Of a DNA stretch of 64,000 nt, positions 44,348 through 53,696 are shown piece by piece. The stretch lies in contig JQNH01000001.1 in NCBI GenBank assembly GCA_000745135.1, positions 248,001-312,000 on the forward strand, given 5' to 3'. The stretch comes from Rhizobiales bacterium YIM 77505. Its GTDB lineage: Bacteria > Pseudomonadota > Alphaproteobacteria > Rhizobiales > Beijerinckiaceae. A program made the translations under genes and the position numbers. The notes beneath the pieces were generated by a model, which was not told where the DNA came from, ran no database searches, and was given only the letters and a program-made list of their open reading frames with translations. The first letter of the stretch is position 1. Every line of letters starts with the position of its first letter.

Positions 44348-44728
44348 ATGGGTCAGATCCACAAGCCCCCACGTCTTGCATTGATCGTGGAAGACGACCC
44401 TGATGTCCGCAGCCTCGCCGCCGCTCTCATTGAGGAAACCGAGCTCGAGGTCGTCGAGGCCACGAGCGGCGAGGAGGCGCTTGCCTTTCTGCGCCGCCAT
44501 GCCCGCGAGGTCGCCCTCGTTCTTGCCGACATTCGCCTGCCCGATCGCATGGACGGGGTCGAACTTGCCAAGCGCATCGATGCGGCTTGGCCTTGGATCA
44601 AGGTCGTCGTGACCTCCGGCGATCCCGGCGATCGGCTCGACGATCTGCCGGTGGAGGCCACTTACATGCCAAAGCCATGGCGGGCGCTCGAAATCCTCAT
44701 GGCAGCCGAGCGCGCCGCCGCCCGCTGA
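44348..44728 (+). CDS. Single-domain response regulator (CheY-like receiver)
   Basis: 126 residues, a lone receiver domain. The acidic pair is in IVEDDPDV, the phospho-acceptor aspartate in VLADIRLPD, the switch threonine/serine in VVVTSGDPGD, and the lysine in Y-M-P-K-P-W. No output domain is present, so it should act by protein contact, for example in a phosphorelay or with a histidine kinase. It lies 30 bases after the NepR-like gene, with CAGGAGGGA before ATG 44348. The pairing suggests a link to stress signalling, which is inference. Confidence 0.88.
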   Translation: MGQIHKPPRLALIVEDDPDVRSLAAALIEETELEVVEATSGEEALAFLRRHAREVALVLADIRLPDRMDGVELAKRIDAAWPWIKVVVTSGDPGDRLDDLPVEATYMPKPWRALEILMAAERAAAR

Positions 44729-44786
44729 TCGAGCAGCGTGGCAGGGTCGGGATCAGGCGGGTCTCGACCGCCGCCGCGGGGGAGCG

Positions 44787-45335
44787 TCAGCCCTTGAATG
44801 CTCCCTCTTCGGCCAAGAACACCTCCTCTTCCGGCGTGCTGGCCCGGCCGAGGATGGCGTTGCGATGCGGAAAGCGGCCGAAGCGGGCGACGATGTCACG
44901 GTGGTGGTGAGCCCATCGGATGGACTCCGCCTCTCCGAGCGCTTCGTTCAAGGCCACCGACCGCTCCTGGTCGGGAAGGTTCTCGGAATGCATGAAGGGC
45001 AGGTAGAAGAAGCGGCGCAGTTCCGGAGCGACCGCCTGGTCAAACGTCCGCTCGATCGCCCGATCGGCCACCATGAGGGCCACCGGGTCGGTCTGGTAGA
45101 CCCGGCGCGTGCCGCGGAACATGTTGCGCGGGAACTGGTCGAGCAGCAGCACCAGGGCGAGCGCCCCCTCCGGCGTCAGCTCCCAGTCGTTGAGATCGCC
45201 CCGCGCGGCTGCCTCATGGGTCAATAGGAATCGGCGGCACGCCTCGTCGAAAGCCTCGTCCTTCGCGAACCACTTCTGCGGGCCCGCATCGCGCCAGAAG
45301 CCGATCACCTCGTCGATGGTCGCGAGCCGCGTCAT
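44787..45335 (-). CDS. DUF924 family protein
   Basis: 182 residues from ATG 45335, preceded on this strand by GGGAGAGA at 6-base spacing. EVIGFWRDAGPQKWFAKDEA, LTPEGALALVLLLDQFPRNM, FRGTRRVYQTDPVALMVADR, FFYLPFMHSENLPDQERSVA and FGRFPHRNAILGRASTPEE give the full DUF924 pattern, an all-helical TPR-like fold seen in many proteobacteria. No activity is established; the conserved histidines and arginines suggest a ligand-binding or enzymatic role. It runs in the same direction as the CcoN-like gene, 75 bases downstream of it. Confidence 0.88.
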   Translation of the reverse strand: MTRLATIDEVIGFWRDAGPQKWFAKDEAFDEACRRFLLTHEAAARGDLNDWELTPEGALALVLLLDQFPRNMFRGTRRVYQTDPVALMVADRAIERTFDQAVAPELRRFFYLPFMHSENLPDQERSVALNEALGEAESIRWAHHHRDIVARFGRFPHRNAILGRASTPEEEVFLAEEGAFKG

Positions 45336-45410
45336 CGAAGTCTCTCCCATCACGACGACAGGAAACCGGGCAGGGTGCAGGAAGGCAAGGGGGCCGCGCC
45401 GCCGCAACGG

Positions 45411-45836
45411 TCACGCCGGCCAGGGGGAGGTCGGGACGTCCCTGACAGGGGCGCCGCGCCCCTCGCGTGCGAGGAGGAAGACGCGCACGAGATTGGCCAG
45501 GAAGAGCACGGCCCCGAGAAGCCACACGAACGCCATGAGGATGGCGAGGCCGGGGTTGTGATAGGCGATGGAAGCGTAGACGCCGATCGGAAAGAGAACG
45601 GCGCTCACGCCCGAGGCCAGGAAATGGGCCGTGGCGAGAGGGGATTGGGCGAGCATCGGATAGAGCTTGTAGGCGAAGCCGAAGAGGGCAAGCGAGGTCC
45701 AGCCGAGAAGGTTGAGATGGGCGTGGACAGGGGCGAACTGGAACTCGTGCGCGATGCCCATGGCAAGGCCGATCACGGTGCCCGTCACGAGGCACGCCGC
45801 CGCAAGGAGAAGAAAGCCGAGGTCGATCCGCCGCAT
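45411..45836 (-). CDS. Small CcoN/NorB-like membrane protein
   Basis: 141 residues with four membrane segments. The stretch FQFAPVHAHLNLLGWTSLAL resembles the haem-ligating histidine region of cbb3 and NO-reductase large subunits (VHAHLNLLGW), and FGFAYKLYPML follows. A complete oxidase subunit has 12 or more helices, so this is only a fragment-sized relative that may bind a single haem or act as an assembly or sensing protein. The gene looks intact, with ATG at 45836 and normal codon use, not a decaying remnant. It is 38 kb from the ccoN operon and divergent from ilvC. Confidence 0.72.
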   Translation of the reverse strand: MRRIDLGFLLLAAACLVTGTVIGLAMGIAHEFQFAPVHAHLNLLGWTSLALFGFAYKLYPMLAQSPLATAHFLASGVSAVLFPIGVYASIAYHNPGLAILMAFVWLLGAVLFLANLVRVFLLAREGRGAPVRDVPTSPWPA

Positions 45837-45906
45837 GACGTCACCCTGTGCTTGAAGGCGGGAAGGTCGAGGCGTCGGGCTTAGGCCTCGGGTGACTCCG
45901 GCGCAA

Positions 45907-45923
45907 CGGAAATACGGTTTCCG
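45907..45923. promoter_or_regulatory. Inverted repeat CGGAAA-N5-TTTCCG in the ilvC divergent region
   Basis: Perfect 6-bp arms with a 5-base spacer lie 70 bases from the CcoN-like ATG and about 170 bases before ilvC. A 14-bp GC palindrome CGCGGCCGGCCGCG follows at 45951-45964. Either could be a regulator site or part of the leader structure of ilvC. Confidence 0.3.
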
Positions 45924-45971
45924 CCCGATTTCAGCATTTCATGAATGTTTCGCGGCCGGCCGCGGTTGTGA

Positions 45972-47111
<1,140 letters not shown>

Positions 47112-47580
47112 GCCCGCTTCGCAGCCCGGAAGAGAAGAGGCGCTGGGCCCTAAGGCGCGTGCGGAAAGGGGCGCGGCGCCGTCCTTCCCACGTGGCAGGC
47201 GGCGGCCGTAGGCGGGCGGAAGGGACGGCAGCGCCATGGTCTCGAGCCGGAGCGCTACCGCTCCACCTCGGCCGCGCTGAGGCGCGACTCGGCCCTCCCC
47301 TCGCGGGCGGGAATGTCGCTTCATCGCGGGCGATGCGGGCTCGCTTGGGGGAGTTCGCGCGTTCCTCTCCTTGCATGCCGGGAAAAGCGTCCGTCGCGCC
47401 CCGCATGCCTCGATCTCCCACAGCTCGGGCCGAGAAGGCCCCGAGACCCTAGACTCGCGCCGGCCCGATCAACCCCTTGCCCTCTCTTCCTTGCGGCAAC
47501 GGCCGCCTCACGCTTGCGGCGGAAATGTTTTAAGCTTAAAATAATTGGGTCGGCATCAACCCGGGAGAGGGAGCGCGTCG
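47112..47580. other. 469-base gene-free region between ilvC and the aromatic island
   Basis: The left part is very GC-rich. It holds a long imperfect stem made of GGCGCCGTCCTTCCC (47175-47189) and GGAAGGGACGGCAGCGCC (47218-47235), which could end the ilvC transcript or form a structured RNA. The right end turns AT-rich at the palindrome 47528-47541 before the monooxygenase gene. Short open frames across the region have no family resemblance and look like chance. No tRNA or known riboswitch fold was recognised. Confidence 0.5.
47528..47541. promoter_or_regulatory. AT-rich palindrome, probable MarR operator, copy 1
   Basis: TTTTAAGCTTAAAA is a perfect 14-bp palindrome followed by TAATT, 39 bases before the fused monooxygenase ATG. 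The site at 57896-57911 differs only at its centre (G-C versus G-T), and both continue TAA. Such AT-rich palindromes are typical operators of MarR-family repressors of aromatic catabolism, and a MarR gene lies at 58727-59236. Confidence 0.65.
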
Positions 47581-49938
47581 ATGAAGATCGCGGTGATCGG
47601 CGGAGGCCCGGCGGGGCTCTATTTCTCGATCCTCATGAAGAAGCTCGACCCTCGCACGGACATCACCGTGTACGAGCGCAACCGGGCCGACGACACCTTC
47701 GGCTTCGGGGTCGTCTTCTCCGATGCCACCCTCGATAATTTCGAGAAGTACGACCTGCCCAGTTATCGCCGCATCACCCAGGAATTCGCCTACTGGGACG
47801 ACATCGCCATCCACTTCAAAGGCACCGTCCACCGCATCGGCGGCAACGGCTTCTGCGGCTGCTCGCGGCGCACGCTGCTCCTCATCCTCCAGGAACGGGC
47901 GCGCGAACTCGGCGTGAAGCTCGTGTTCGAGGCCGAGATCGAGGACGAGAGCCAGTTCGCCGACGCCGACCTCGTCATCGCGGCCGACGGCATCAACAGC
48001 CGCATGCGGGAGAAGCACCGGGACCATTTCCAGCCCGAGGTCGATCTGCGCCCGAACAAGTTCGCCTGGATGGGCTCGACGAGGCCGCTCGATGCCTTCA
48101 CCTTCCTCTTCGAGGAAACGGAGTGGGGCCCCTTCATCGCTCACGCCTACCAATACGAGGCCGGCGCCTCGACCTGGGTGTTCGAGACGGATCCCGAGAC
48201 CTTCCGGCGGGCCGGCCTCGACCGGATGGACGAGGCGCAGTCCGCCCGTTTGATGGAGAAGATCTTCGGCTGGTTCCTCGATGGCCACCCGGTGCTGACG
48301 AACCGGTCGCTATGGCGCAACTTCCCGATGATCCGCAACAAGCGCTGGGTGAAGGACAACATGGTCCTCCTCGGCGATGCGAAATCCTCGGCCCATTTCT
48401 CCATCGGCTCCGGCACCAAGCTCGCCATGGAGGACGCCATCGCCCTCTACGAGGCCTTCAAACAGGAGGGGACCGTCAAGGGCGCGCTCGCCCTCTTCGA
48501 GACGGCCCGGCGCGAGGAGGTGGAGAAGACGCAGCACGCGGCGGACGTGTCGCTCGTCTGGTTCGAGCATGTGGATCGCTTCTGGGATTTCGAACCGATC
48601 CAGTTCGCCTTCGGCGTCATGACGCGCGCCAAGGCCATCACCTATGACAATCTTCGCCTCAGGGCGCCGGAGTTCGTCGACAAGGTCGACCGACACTTCG
48701 CCAGGCAGGTCAAGGCGAGCGGCTTCGAGGTCAATGTCGAGAAGCCCTTCGTGCCCATGTTCCAGCCCTTCCGGCTTCGCGACATGGTGCTGCCGAACCG
48801 GGTCGTGATGTCGCCGATGGACATGTATTCGGCGGTCGACGGCGTGCCGCAGGATTGGCATCTCGTCCATTATGGCTCGCGCGCCATCGGCGGCGCAGGG
48901 CTGATCTTCACCGAGATGACCTGCGTCTCGCCCGAAGCGCGGATCACGCTCGGCTGCACGGGCCTATGGAACGACGAGCAGGAGCGCGCCTGGGCGCGCA
49001 TCCTCGCCTTCATCCGCGCCCATTCCGCCGCGAAGGTCTGCCTGCAGCTCGGGCATGCCGGGCGCAAAGGCGCCACCAAGCTCATGTGGGAGGGCATGGA
49101 CCGGCCCCTGGAGGAAGGCGCCTGGGAGATCTGCTCGGCCTCGCCCATCCCTTACTTCCCGGACAGCCAGGTGCCGCGCGAGGTCACCCGGGCGGACATG
49201 GACACGATCAAGGCGCAGTTCGTGATGGCGACCGAGCGGGCGGAGCGGGCCGGCTTCGACATGGTCGAGCTGCATTGCGCCCACGGCTACCTCCTCGCGA
49301 GCTTCCTCTCGCCGCTCACCAATCAGCGCAGCGACGAATATGGCGGCTCGCTCGAGAACCGCCTGCGCTTTCCGCTCGAGGTCTTCCGGGCCATGCGGGA
49401 GGTGTGGCCGAAGCACAAGCCGATGTCGGTGCGCATCTCTGCGACCGACTGGGCGGAGGGCGGTACGACCGGCGAGGATTCCGTTGAGATCGCGCGCGCC
49501 TTTGCGGAAGCGGGGGTCGACCTGATCGATGTCTCCACAGGTCAGACGGTGACCTGGTCCCGCCCCGTTTACGGCCGCATGTTCCAGACGCCGTTCTCGG
49601 ACCAGATCCGGAACGAGGCGCATGTGGCGACCATGTGCGTCGGCAACATCACCACCGCCGACCAGGTGAACACCATCCTGGCCGCCGGCCGAGCCGACCT
49701 CGTAGCCCTCGGGCGCCCGCATCTCGTCGACCCGTTCTTCACCATGAAAGCGGCGGCCTGGTACGGCGTGCCGGCCATCCACTGCCCGCCGCAGTACCAC
49801 CCGGGCAGGGACCAGATCTTCCGCAACAGCGTGCGCGACCGGGCGGATCTCGAGGATCTCAAGATCCGCGCCAAGCCGAAGACGCGGGCCGAGCTCAAGG
49901 CGGAGCGGGAGGCTGAGCGCAGGCTCGCCGCGGAGTGA
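47581..49938 (+). CDS. Bifunctional salicylyl-CoA 5-hydroxylase / 2-aminobenzoyl-CoA monooxygenase-reductase
   Basis: 785 residues, two flavoenzymes in one chain. Residues 1 to about 385 are a group A FAD monooxygenase ([49 protein letters not shown]). Residues from about 393 are an old-yellow-enzyme FMN domain ([64 protein letters not shown]). This matches the 2-aminobenzoyl-CoA monooxygenase/reductase design, which hydroxylates and then reduces the ring of an aromatic CoA ester without meta-cleavage. ATG 47581 follows GGGAGAGGGAG. The MarR-type palindrome lies just upstream. Anthraniloyl-CoA or salicylyl-CoA are both plausible substrates. Confidence 0.9.
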   Translation: MKIAVIGGGPAGLYFSILMKKLDPRTDITVYERNRADDTFGFGVVFSDATLDNFEKYDLPSYRRITQEFAYWDDIAIHFKGTVHRIGGNGFCGCSRRTLLLILQERARELGVKLVFEAEIEDESQFADADLVIAADGINSRMREKHRDHFQPEVDLRPNKFAWMGSTRPLDAFTFLFEETEWGPFIAHAYQYEAGASTWVFETDPETFRRAGLDRMDEAQSARLMEKIFGWFLDGHPVLTNRSLWRNFPMIRNKRWVKDNMVLLGDAKSSAHFSIGSGTKLAMEDAIALYEAFKQEGTVKGALALFETARREEVEKTQHAADVSLVWFEHVDRFWDFEPIQFAFGVMTRAKAITYDNLRLRAPEFVDKVDRHFARQVKASGFEVNVEKPFVPMFQPFRLRDMVLPNRVVMSPMDMYSAVDGVPQDWHLVHYGSRAIGGAGLIFTEMTCVSPEARITLGCTGLWNDEQERAWARILAFIRAHSAAKVCLQLGHAGRKGATKLMWEGMDRPLEEGAWEICSASPIPYFPDSQVPREVTRADMDTIKAQFVMATERAERAGFDMVELHCAHGYLLASFLSPLTNQRSDEYGGSLENRLRFPLEVFRAMREVWPKHKPMSVRISATDWAEGGTTGEDSVEIARAFAEAGVDLIDVSTGQTVTWSRPVYGRMFQTPFSDQIRNEAHVATMCVGNITTADQVNTILAAGRADLVALGRPHLVDPFFTMKAAAWYGVPAIHCPPQYHPGRDQIFRNSVRDRADLEDLKIRAKPKTRAELKAEREAERRLAAE

Positions 49939-49944
49939 ACCGTA

Positions 49945-49962
49945 TCTCCCCGCGAGGGGAGA
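49945..49962. repeat. TCTCCCC palindrome after the fused monooxygenase gene
   Basis: TCTCCCC-GCGA-GGGGAGA is a 7-bp stem with a 4-base loop starting 6 bases after the stop codon. Further related text (GGCGGGGAGAGAAGCGAGAGGGAG) leads into the next ribosome site. It is a short member of the CTCTCCC-type intergenic palindromes. Confidence 0.45.
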
Positions 49963-50037
49963 GGCCGGCAGCGTCGATGATGCGCTTGTACCCTCTTCCT
50001 GCATGGCGGGGAGAGAAGCGAGAGGGAGGAGCGTTCA

Positions 50038-51276
50038 ATGAAAGCCATCATCGTGGGCGGCGGCATCGGCGGGCTCGTGACGGCCTTGATGCTCCATGAG
50101 CGGGGCCTTGGTTGCGAGGTCTATGAGCAGGCGGAGGCGATCCGCGAGCTGGGCGTCGGCATCAACACCCTGCCCCACGCCATCCGGGAGCTCAAAGGCT
50201 TGGGGCTCCTGGAGCGCCTCGACGCAGTGGCGATCCGCACCTACGAGCTCTTCTACCTCAACCGCCTCGGCCAGGAGATCTGGCGCGAACCGCGCGGCCT
50301 CGACGCCGGCTATGACGTGCCGCAATTCTCGATCCATCGCGGGCGGCTCCAGGGGGTGATCTACGAGGCGGTGAAGGAGCGCCTCGGCGCACACGCCGTC
50401 CGCACCGGCTGCCGGCTTGGCGCCTTCACACAGGACGAGGGCGGCGTCACGGCCTATTTCTTCGACCGCGGCGGCGCGCATGTGGCGACGGCCCACGGCG
50501 ACGTCCTCATCGGTGCCGACGGCATCCACTCCTTCGTCCGGTCGAGGCTCTTCCCCGACGAGGGCCCGCCCTGCTGGAACGGGCTCATGCTCTGGCGCGG
50601 CGCCGCCGACTGGCCTGCCTTCCTCACTGGCCGCTCGATGATCGTGGCCGGAGGCTTGTCGGCGAAGCTGGTGGTCTATCCGATCGCCGAGGGCACGAAG
50701 CCCGGGCACAAGCTCACGAACTGGGCGGTGGTCGCCAAGATCGGGGAGGGCGGCGCACCGCCGCGCAAAGAAGACTGGTCGCGTCCGGGCCTGCGCGAGG
50801 AGCTCATGCCCCATGTGGCGCGCTTCGCGATCCCCCATGTGGACGTGAAGGCGCTCATCGCGGCGACGCCCGAGTTCTGGGAATATCCCATGTGCGATCG
50901 CGATCCGCTGCCACGCTGGTCGCATGGCCGCGTGACCCTCCTCGGCGACGCGGCGCACCCCATGTACCCGGTCGGCTCGAACGGTGCGAGCCAAGCGATC
51001 CTCGATGCCCGCTGCCTCGCCGATTGGCTGGTCAAGGCGGAGAGTCCGATGGCGGCGCTCGCGGCCTACGAGGCCGAGCGGTTGCCGCTGACAGCCGAGA
51101 TCGTGCGCTCGAACCGCAAGGGCGGGCCCGAGGGCGTCATCGACGCGGTGGAAGCGCTGGCGCCCGACGGTTTCGAGGACATCGAGGCGGTGCTGCCTTA
51201 CGCCGAGCGCGAGGCCATCGTGCGCGGCTATGCGCAGAAGGCGGGGTTTGCGCCCGAACAGGTCAAGGCGGCGTGA
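50038..51276 (+). CDS. FAD-dependent aromatic monooxygenase (group A flavoprotein)
   Basis: 412 residues. The FAD fingerprint MKAIIVGGGIGGLVTALMLH is followed by GVGINTLPHAIRELKGLGLL, HRGRLQGVIYEAVKERLG, the second FAD motif DVLIGADGIHSFVRS, and the third, VTLLGDAAHPMYPVGSNGAS. This is a single-component para-hydroxybenzoate-hydroxylase-like enzyme, closest in style to the flavin-dependent oxidoreductases near PhzS and 3-hydroxybenzoate 6-hydroxylase. A GAGGGAGGAG ribosome site precedes ATG 50038, 99 bases after the fused monooxygenase, so the two are probably one operon. The substrate is not defined. Confidence 0.87.
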   Translation: MKAIIVGGGIGGLVTALMLHERGLGCEVYEQAEAIRELGVGINTLPHAIRELKGLGLLERLDAVAIRTYELFYLNRLGQEIWREPRGLDAGYDVPQFSIHRGRLQGVIYEAVKERLGAHAVRTGCRLGAFTQDEGGVTAYFFDRGGAHVATAHGDVLIGADGIHSFVRSRLFPDEGPPCWNGLMLWRGAADWPAFLTGRSMIVAGGLSAKLVVYPIAEGTKPGHKLTNWAVVAKIGEGGAPPRKEDWSRPGLREELMPHVARFAIPHVDVKALIAATPEFWEYPMCDRDPLPRWSHGRVTLLGDAAHPMYPVGSNGASQAILDARCLADWLVKAESPMAALAAYEAERLPLTAEIVRSNRKGGPEGVIDAVEALAPDGFEDIEAVLPYAEREAIVRGYAQKAGFAPEQVKAA

Positions 51277-51277
51277 C

Positions 51278-51404
51278 ACCTCTCCCGCGACGCGGGAGAG
51301 GTCGAGTCGGCGAAGCCGACCGGGTGAGGGCGAACCACAGCCGACCGGGTGAGGGCATAGAGGCGCTGCCCTCACCCCGACCCTCTCCCGCAAGCGGGAG
51401 AGGG
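51278..51404. repeat. CTCTCCCGC palindrome cluster with an 18-bp direct repeat
   Basis: ACCTCTCCCGCG/CGCGGGAGAGGT (51278-51302) and CCCTCTCCCGC/GCGGGAGAGGG (51381-51404) are two strong hairpins. Between them AGCCGACCGGGTGAGGGC occurs twice (51314-51331 and 51339-51356), 25 bases apart. The block lies directly after the flavin monooxygenase stop and ends 5 bases before the IS630 element. It probably ends transcription and may be a preferred landing place for insertions. Confidence 0.7.
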
Positions 51405-51409
51405 GGCTA

Positions 51410-52448
51410 GAGCACGCTCTGTTTAGACGGAAGCATAGCCGGCGTTTGTCAGGTAGTTGGCGCATTCCGTGGGTGGGAAGAGCTCGAGAAGGTCGCCCAG
51501 CTTTCGCCAGGTGGCCTCGACGGTGCGGGCTTCGGCCCTGCGGATCAGGTGCTTGAGCTTGGCGAAGAGCTGCTCGATCGGGTTCAGGTCGGGGCTGTAG
51601 GGGGGCAGGAACAGAAGATGGGCGCCGGCGGCCCGGACGGCGCGTCGCGCGGCTTGCCCTTTGTGGCTGCCGAGATTGTCGAGGACGACGACGTCACCCG
51701 GAGCGAGCGTCGGAACGAGCACCTTCTCGACATAGAGGGTGAACAGCTCGCCGTTGATCGGGCCGTCGATGATCCAGGGAGCATCGATGCGATCGGCGCG
51801 AAGCGCGGCGATGAAGGTGAGCGTCTTCCAGTGGCCGTGCGGCACGCGGGCCGCAAGGCGCTGGCCGCGCGGTCCCCAGCCTCGCAGGGGCGCCATATTG
51901 GTCTTGACCCATGTCTCGTCGATGAAGACGAGCCGCCTTGCATCGATGCGGCCCTGATGGGCCTTCCAGCGCGCCCGCCTGCGGGCGATGTCAGGCCGCG
52001 TCTGCTCGGCCGGCAGCACGGTTTTTTTGAAGCTCAGTCCTTCGGCGTGCAGGAAGACCCAGACGGCGCGGCGGTCGCTCTTAATGCCGCGTTCGGCCAG
52101 TTCCATCACCAAGCCGCGGGTCGTAAACGGTCCGGACCGGCAGCGCTCGCGCAGCCACTCGGCCAGCTCTCCGCGGAGCTTGGGTTTCTTGTGGCCGCCG
52201 ACTTGGTCGGGCGCCAGCGAGCCCGTCTCGCGCTTGCGCTTCATCCACTTCGAGATGCAGGACGGGCTGATCCTGAGCGCCGCCGCCACCGCCCGCGTCG
52301 TCGCGCCCGCCTCGTAGCGGGCCACAGCCCGTTCGCGCAAATCCTCAGAGTAGGGTCGTGTCATCCAATGCTGGCCTCCCCCAGCACGGATCTTGAATCA
52401 CACCCCGACCTCAAACGGAATCCGATTCCGCTAAACCGAAGCGCGCTC
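51410..52448. mobile_element. Complete IS630-family insertion sequence
   Basis: The element is 1039 bp and flanked by TA on both sides (51408-51409 and 52449-52450), the TA target duplication of IS630/mariner elements. Its ends are inverted: GAGCACGCTCTGTTTAG at the left, and GAGCGCGCTTCGGTTTAG at the right read inwards on the minus strand; after a one-base offset both continue CGGAA. It carries one transposase gene that appears intact. It inserted between the palindrome cluster and the cupin gene. Confidence 0.87.
51423..52364 (-). CDS. IS630 family transposase
   Basis: 313 residues in one frame. An N-terminal HTH (YSEDLRERAVARYEAGATTR, AAALRISPSCISKWMKRKRE) binds the ends. The DDE catalytic core shows the first aspartate in VFIDETWVKTNMAPLRGWGP, the second in VVLDNLGSHKG, and the last acid in LPPYSPDLNPIEQLFAKLKH. 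No frameshift is needed, unlike IS630 copies with split frames, so the element may still be active. It fills most of the 1039-bp element. Confidence 0.95.
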   Translation of the reverse strand: MTRPYSEDLRERAVARYEAGATTRAVAAALRISPSCISKWMKRKRETGSLAPDQVGGHKKPKLRGELAEWLRERCRSGPFTTRGLVMELAERGIKSDRRAVWVFLHAEGLSFKKTVLPAEQTRPDIARRRARWKAHQGRIDARRLVFIDETWVKTNMAPLRGWGPRGQRLAARVPHGHWKTLTFIAALRADRIDAPWIIDGPINGELFTLYVEKVLVPTLAPGDVVVLDNLGSHKGQAARRAVRAAGAHLLFLPPYSPDLNPIEQLFAKLKHLIRRAEARTVEATWRKLGDLLELFPPTECANYLTNAGYASV

Positions 52449-52903
52449 TAAGCGCTCGCCGGCGGGGGCAGGAACTCGACCTCGTGCTTGGCGGAGAGTG
52501 CGACCACATCCGCCGGGTTCTGGTCCTTCATGTTGTGGATGCCCCAGAACAGGTCATAGAGCTTGCGCGTCGGCGCTACCCAGAAAAGGCATTTCGCCGT
52601 AGCGCCCGACTTGTTGAAGATGCCGTGCGGCTTGCCCATGGGCATGCGCACGAGATCGCCCGCAGTGGCGTAGGTCTCCTCACCGTCGAGCATGAAGTCG
52701 AGGCGGCCCTCCAGCATGTAGATGTATTCGTCCTGGGTCGGATGGATATGGGGCGGCACGAAGGTGCCGGCCGGGAAGGTCGCATGCCAGGAGAAGGAGT
52801 GCTCGGTGAGCTGCTTCGGCACGTAGGTCTGGCCCAGGATGTTCCAGACGATGCCCTCAAGCCCCTCATTGGCCCTGGTGATGCCGGCGGTCTCGGGTTT
52901 CAT
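52448..52903 (-). CDS. Cupin domain protein
   Basis: 151 residues. The two cupin motifs are visible: PPHIHPTQDEYIYMLEGRLD (motif 1 with H-x-H, glutamate and glycine) and GDLVRMPMGKPHGIFN (motif 2 with the late histidine). It should bind a metal and could be a dioxygenase, an isomerase or a small-molecule sensor. It follows livF on the same strand and is the last gene of the livKHMGF unit. The IS630 insertion lies in its stop codon: TA comes from the target and the final G from the element, recreating TAG. The protein is therefore unchanged. Confidence 0.85.
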   Translation of the reverse strand: MKPETAGITRANEGLEGIVWNILGQTYVPKQLTEHSFSWHATFPAGTFVPPHIHPTQDEYIYMLEGRLDFMLDGEETYATAGDLVRMPMGKPHGIFNKSGATAKCLFWVAPTRKLYDLFWGIHNMKDQNPADVVALSAKHEVEFLPPPASA

Positions 52904-52963
52904 GACGGTCCTCCTTGTGACACGACGCTGGCTCCGTCCCTCCCCGCGCGGGCGAGGGAATGA

Positions 52964-53662
52964 TCACACATGCAGGAACCTGTCCTTCACGGTCGGGTCG
53001 GCGCGAAGTTCCGCGCTGGTGCCGCTCCAGACGACGCGACCCTTCTCCACGATCACATGCCGGTCGGCGAGGCTCACCAGCGCGTCGACGTTCTTGTCGA
53101 TCACGATGATGGCGAGCCGCTCGGCCTTGAGACGACGCAGGCAATCCCAGATCTCGGCGCGGATCAACGGCGCAAGCCCCTCCGTCGCCTCGTCCAGGAT
53201 GAGGAGCTTCGGATTCGTCATCAGCGCCCGGCCGATCGCAAGCATCTGCTGCTCGCCGCCAGAAAGCTGCGAGCCGAGATTGCCGCGCCGCTCCTTCAAG
53301 CGGGGAAAGAGCTCATAGATGCGCTCGAGCGTCCAGCTTGGGGGCCCGAAGCGGGACGCGGCCGTGGCGACGAGGTTCTCCTCGACGGTCAGGGTGGGGA
53401 ACACCTGCCGTCCCTCCGGCACCAGGCCGATGCCCTGCTGAGCGATGCGGAAGGGAGGGAGGCCGGACAGGAGCCTGCCGTCGAACCGGATCTCGCCGCC
53501 TTTGGGGCGCAGGAGCCCCATGATGGTCTTGACCGTGGTCGTCTTGCCCATGCCGTTGCGACCGAGCAGCGTCACGACCTCGCCCCCGCCCACCTCGAAG
53601 GAGATGTCGAACAACACCTGCGCGGCCCCATAGGCGGCCTGGAGATGAGAGACGGTCAGCAT
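52964..53662 (-). CDS. livF: Branched-chain-type ABC transporter ATP-binding protein LivF
   Basis: 232 residues. Walker A is LLGRNGMGKTTTVKTIMGLL, the signature is LGSQLSGGEQQMLAIGRALM, Walker B is KLLILDEATEGLAP, and the switch region IIVIDKNVDALVSLADRHVI is present. It is one of the two ATPases of a Liv/HAAT-type importer. ATG 53662 begins the usual MLTVSHLQAAYGAAQVLFDI; an upstream in-frame start at 53689 is less likely. It follows livG by 34 bases. The aromatic-island context suggests that the cargo is an aromatic acid and not an amino acid. Confidence 0.93.
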   Translation of the reverse strand: MLTVSHLQAAYGAAQVLFDISFEVGGGEVVTLLGRNGMGKTTTVKTIMGLLRPKGGEIRFDGRLLSGLPPFRIAQQGIGLVPEGRQVFPTLTVEENLVATAASRFGPPSWTLERIYELFPRLKERRGNLGSQLSGGEQQMLAIGRALMTNPKLLILDEATEGLAPLIRAEIWDCLRRLKAERLAIIVIDKNVDALVSLADRHVIVEKGRVVWSGTSAELRADPTVKDRFLHV

Positions 53663-53696
53663 GGGCCGGTTATCCCCTCTCCCGTTCACGGGAAAA

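Noticed and set aside
47228-47270. tRNA-like text (GGTGGAGCGGTAGCGCTCC on the minus strand) after ilvC
   Set aside because: No acceptor stem, anticodon arm or GGTTCGA T-loop could be placed around it.
51278-51404. CRISPR-like array after the flavin monooxygenase
   Set aside because: There are only two copies of an 18-bp direct repeat with a 7-base spacer, within palindromic intergenic repeats, and no cas genes.
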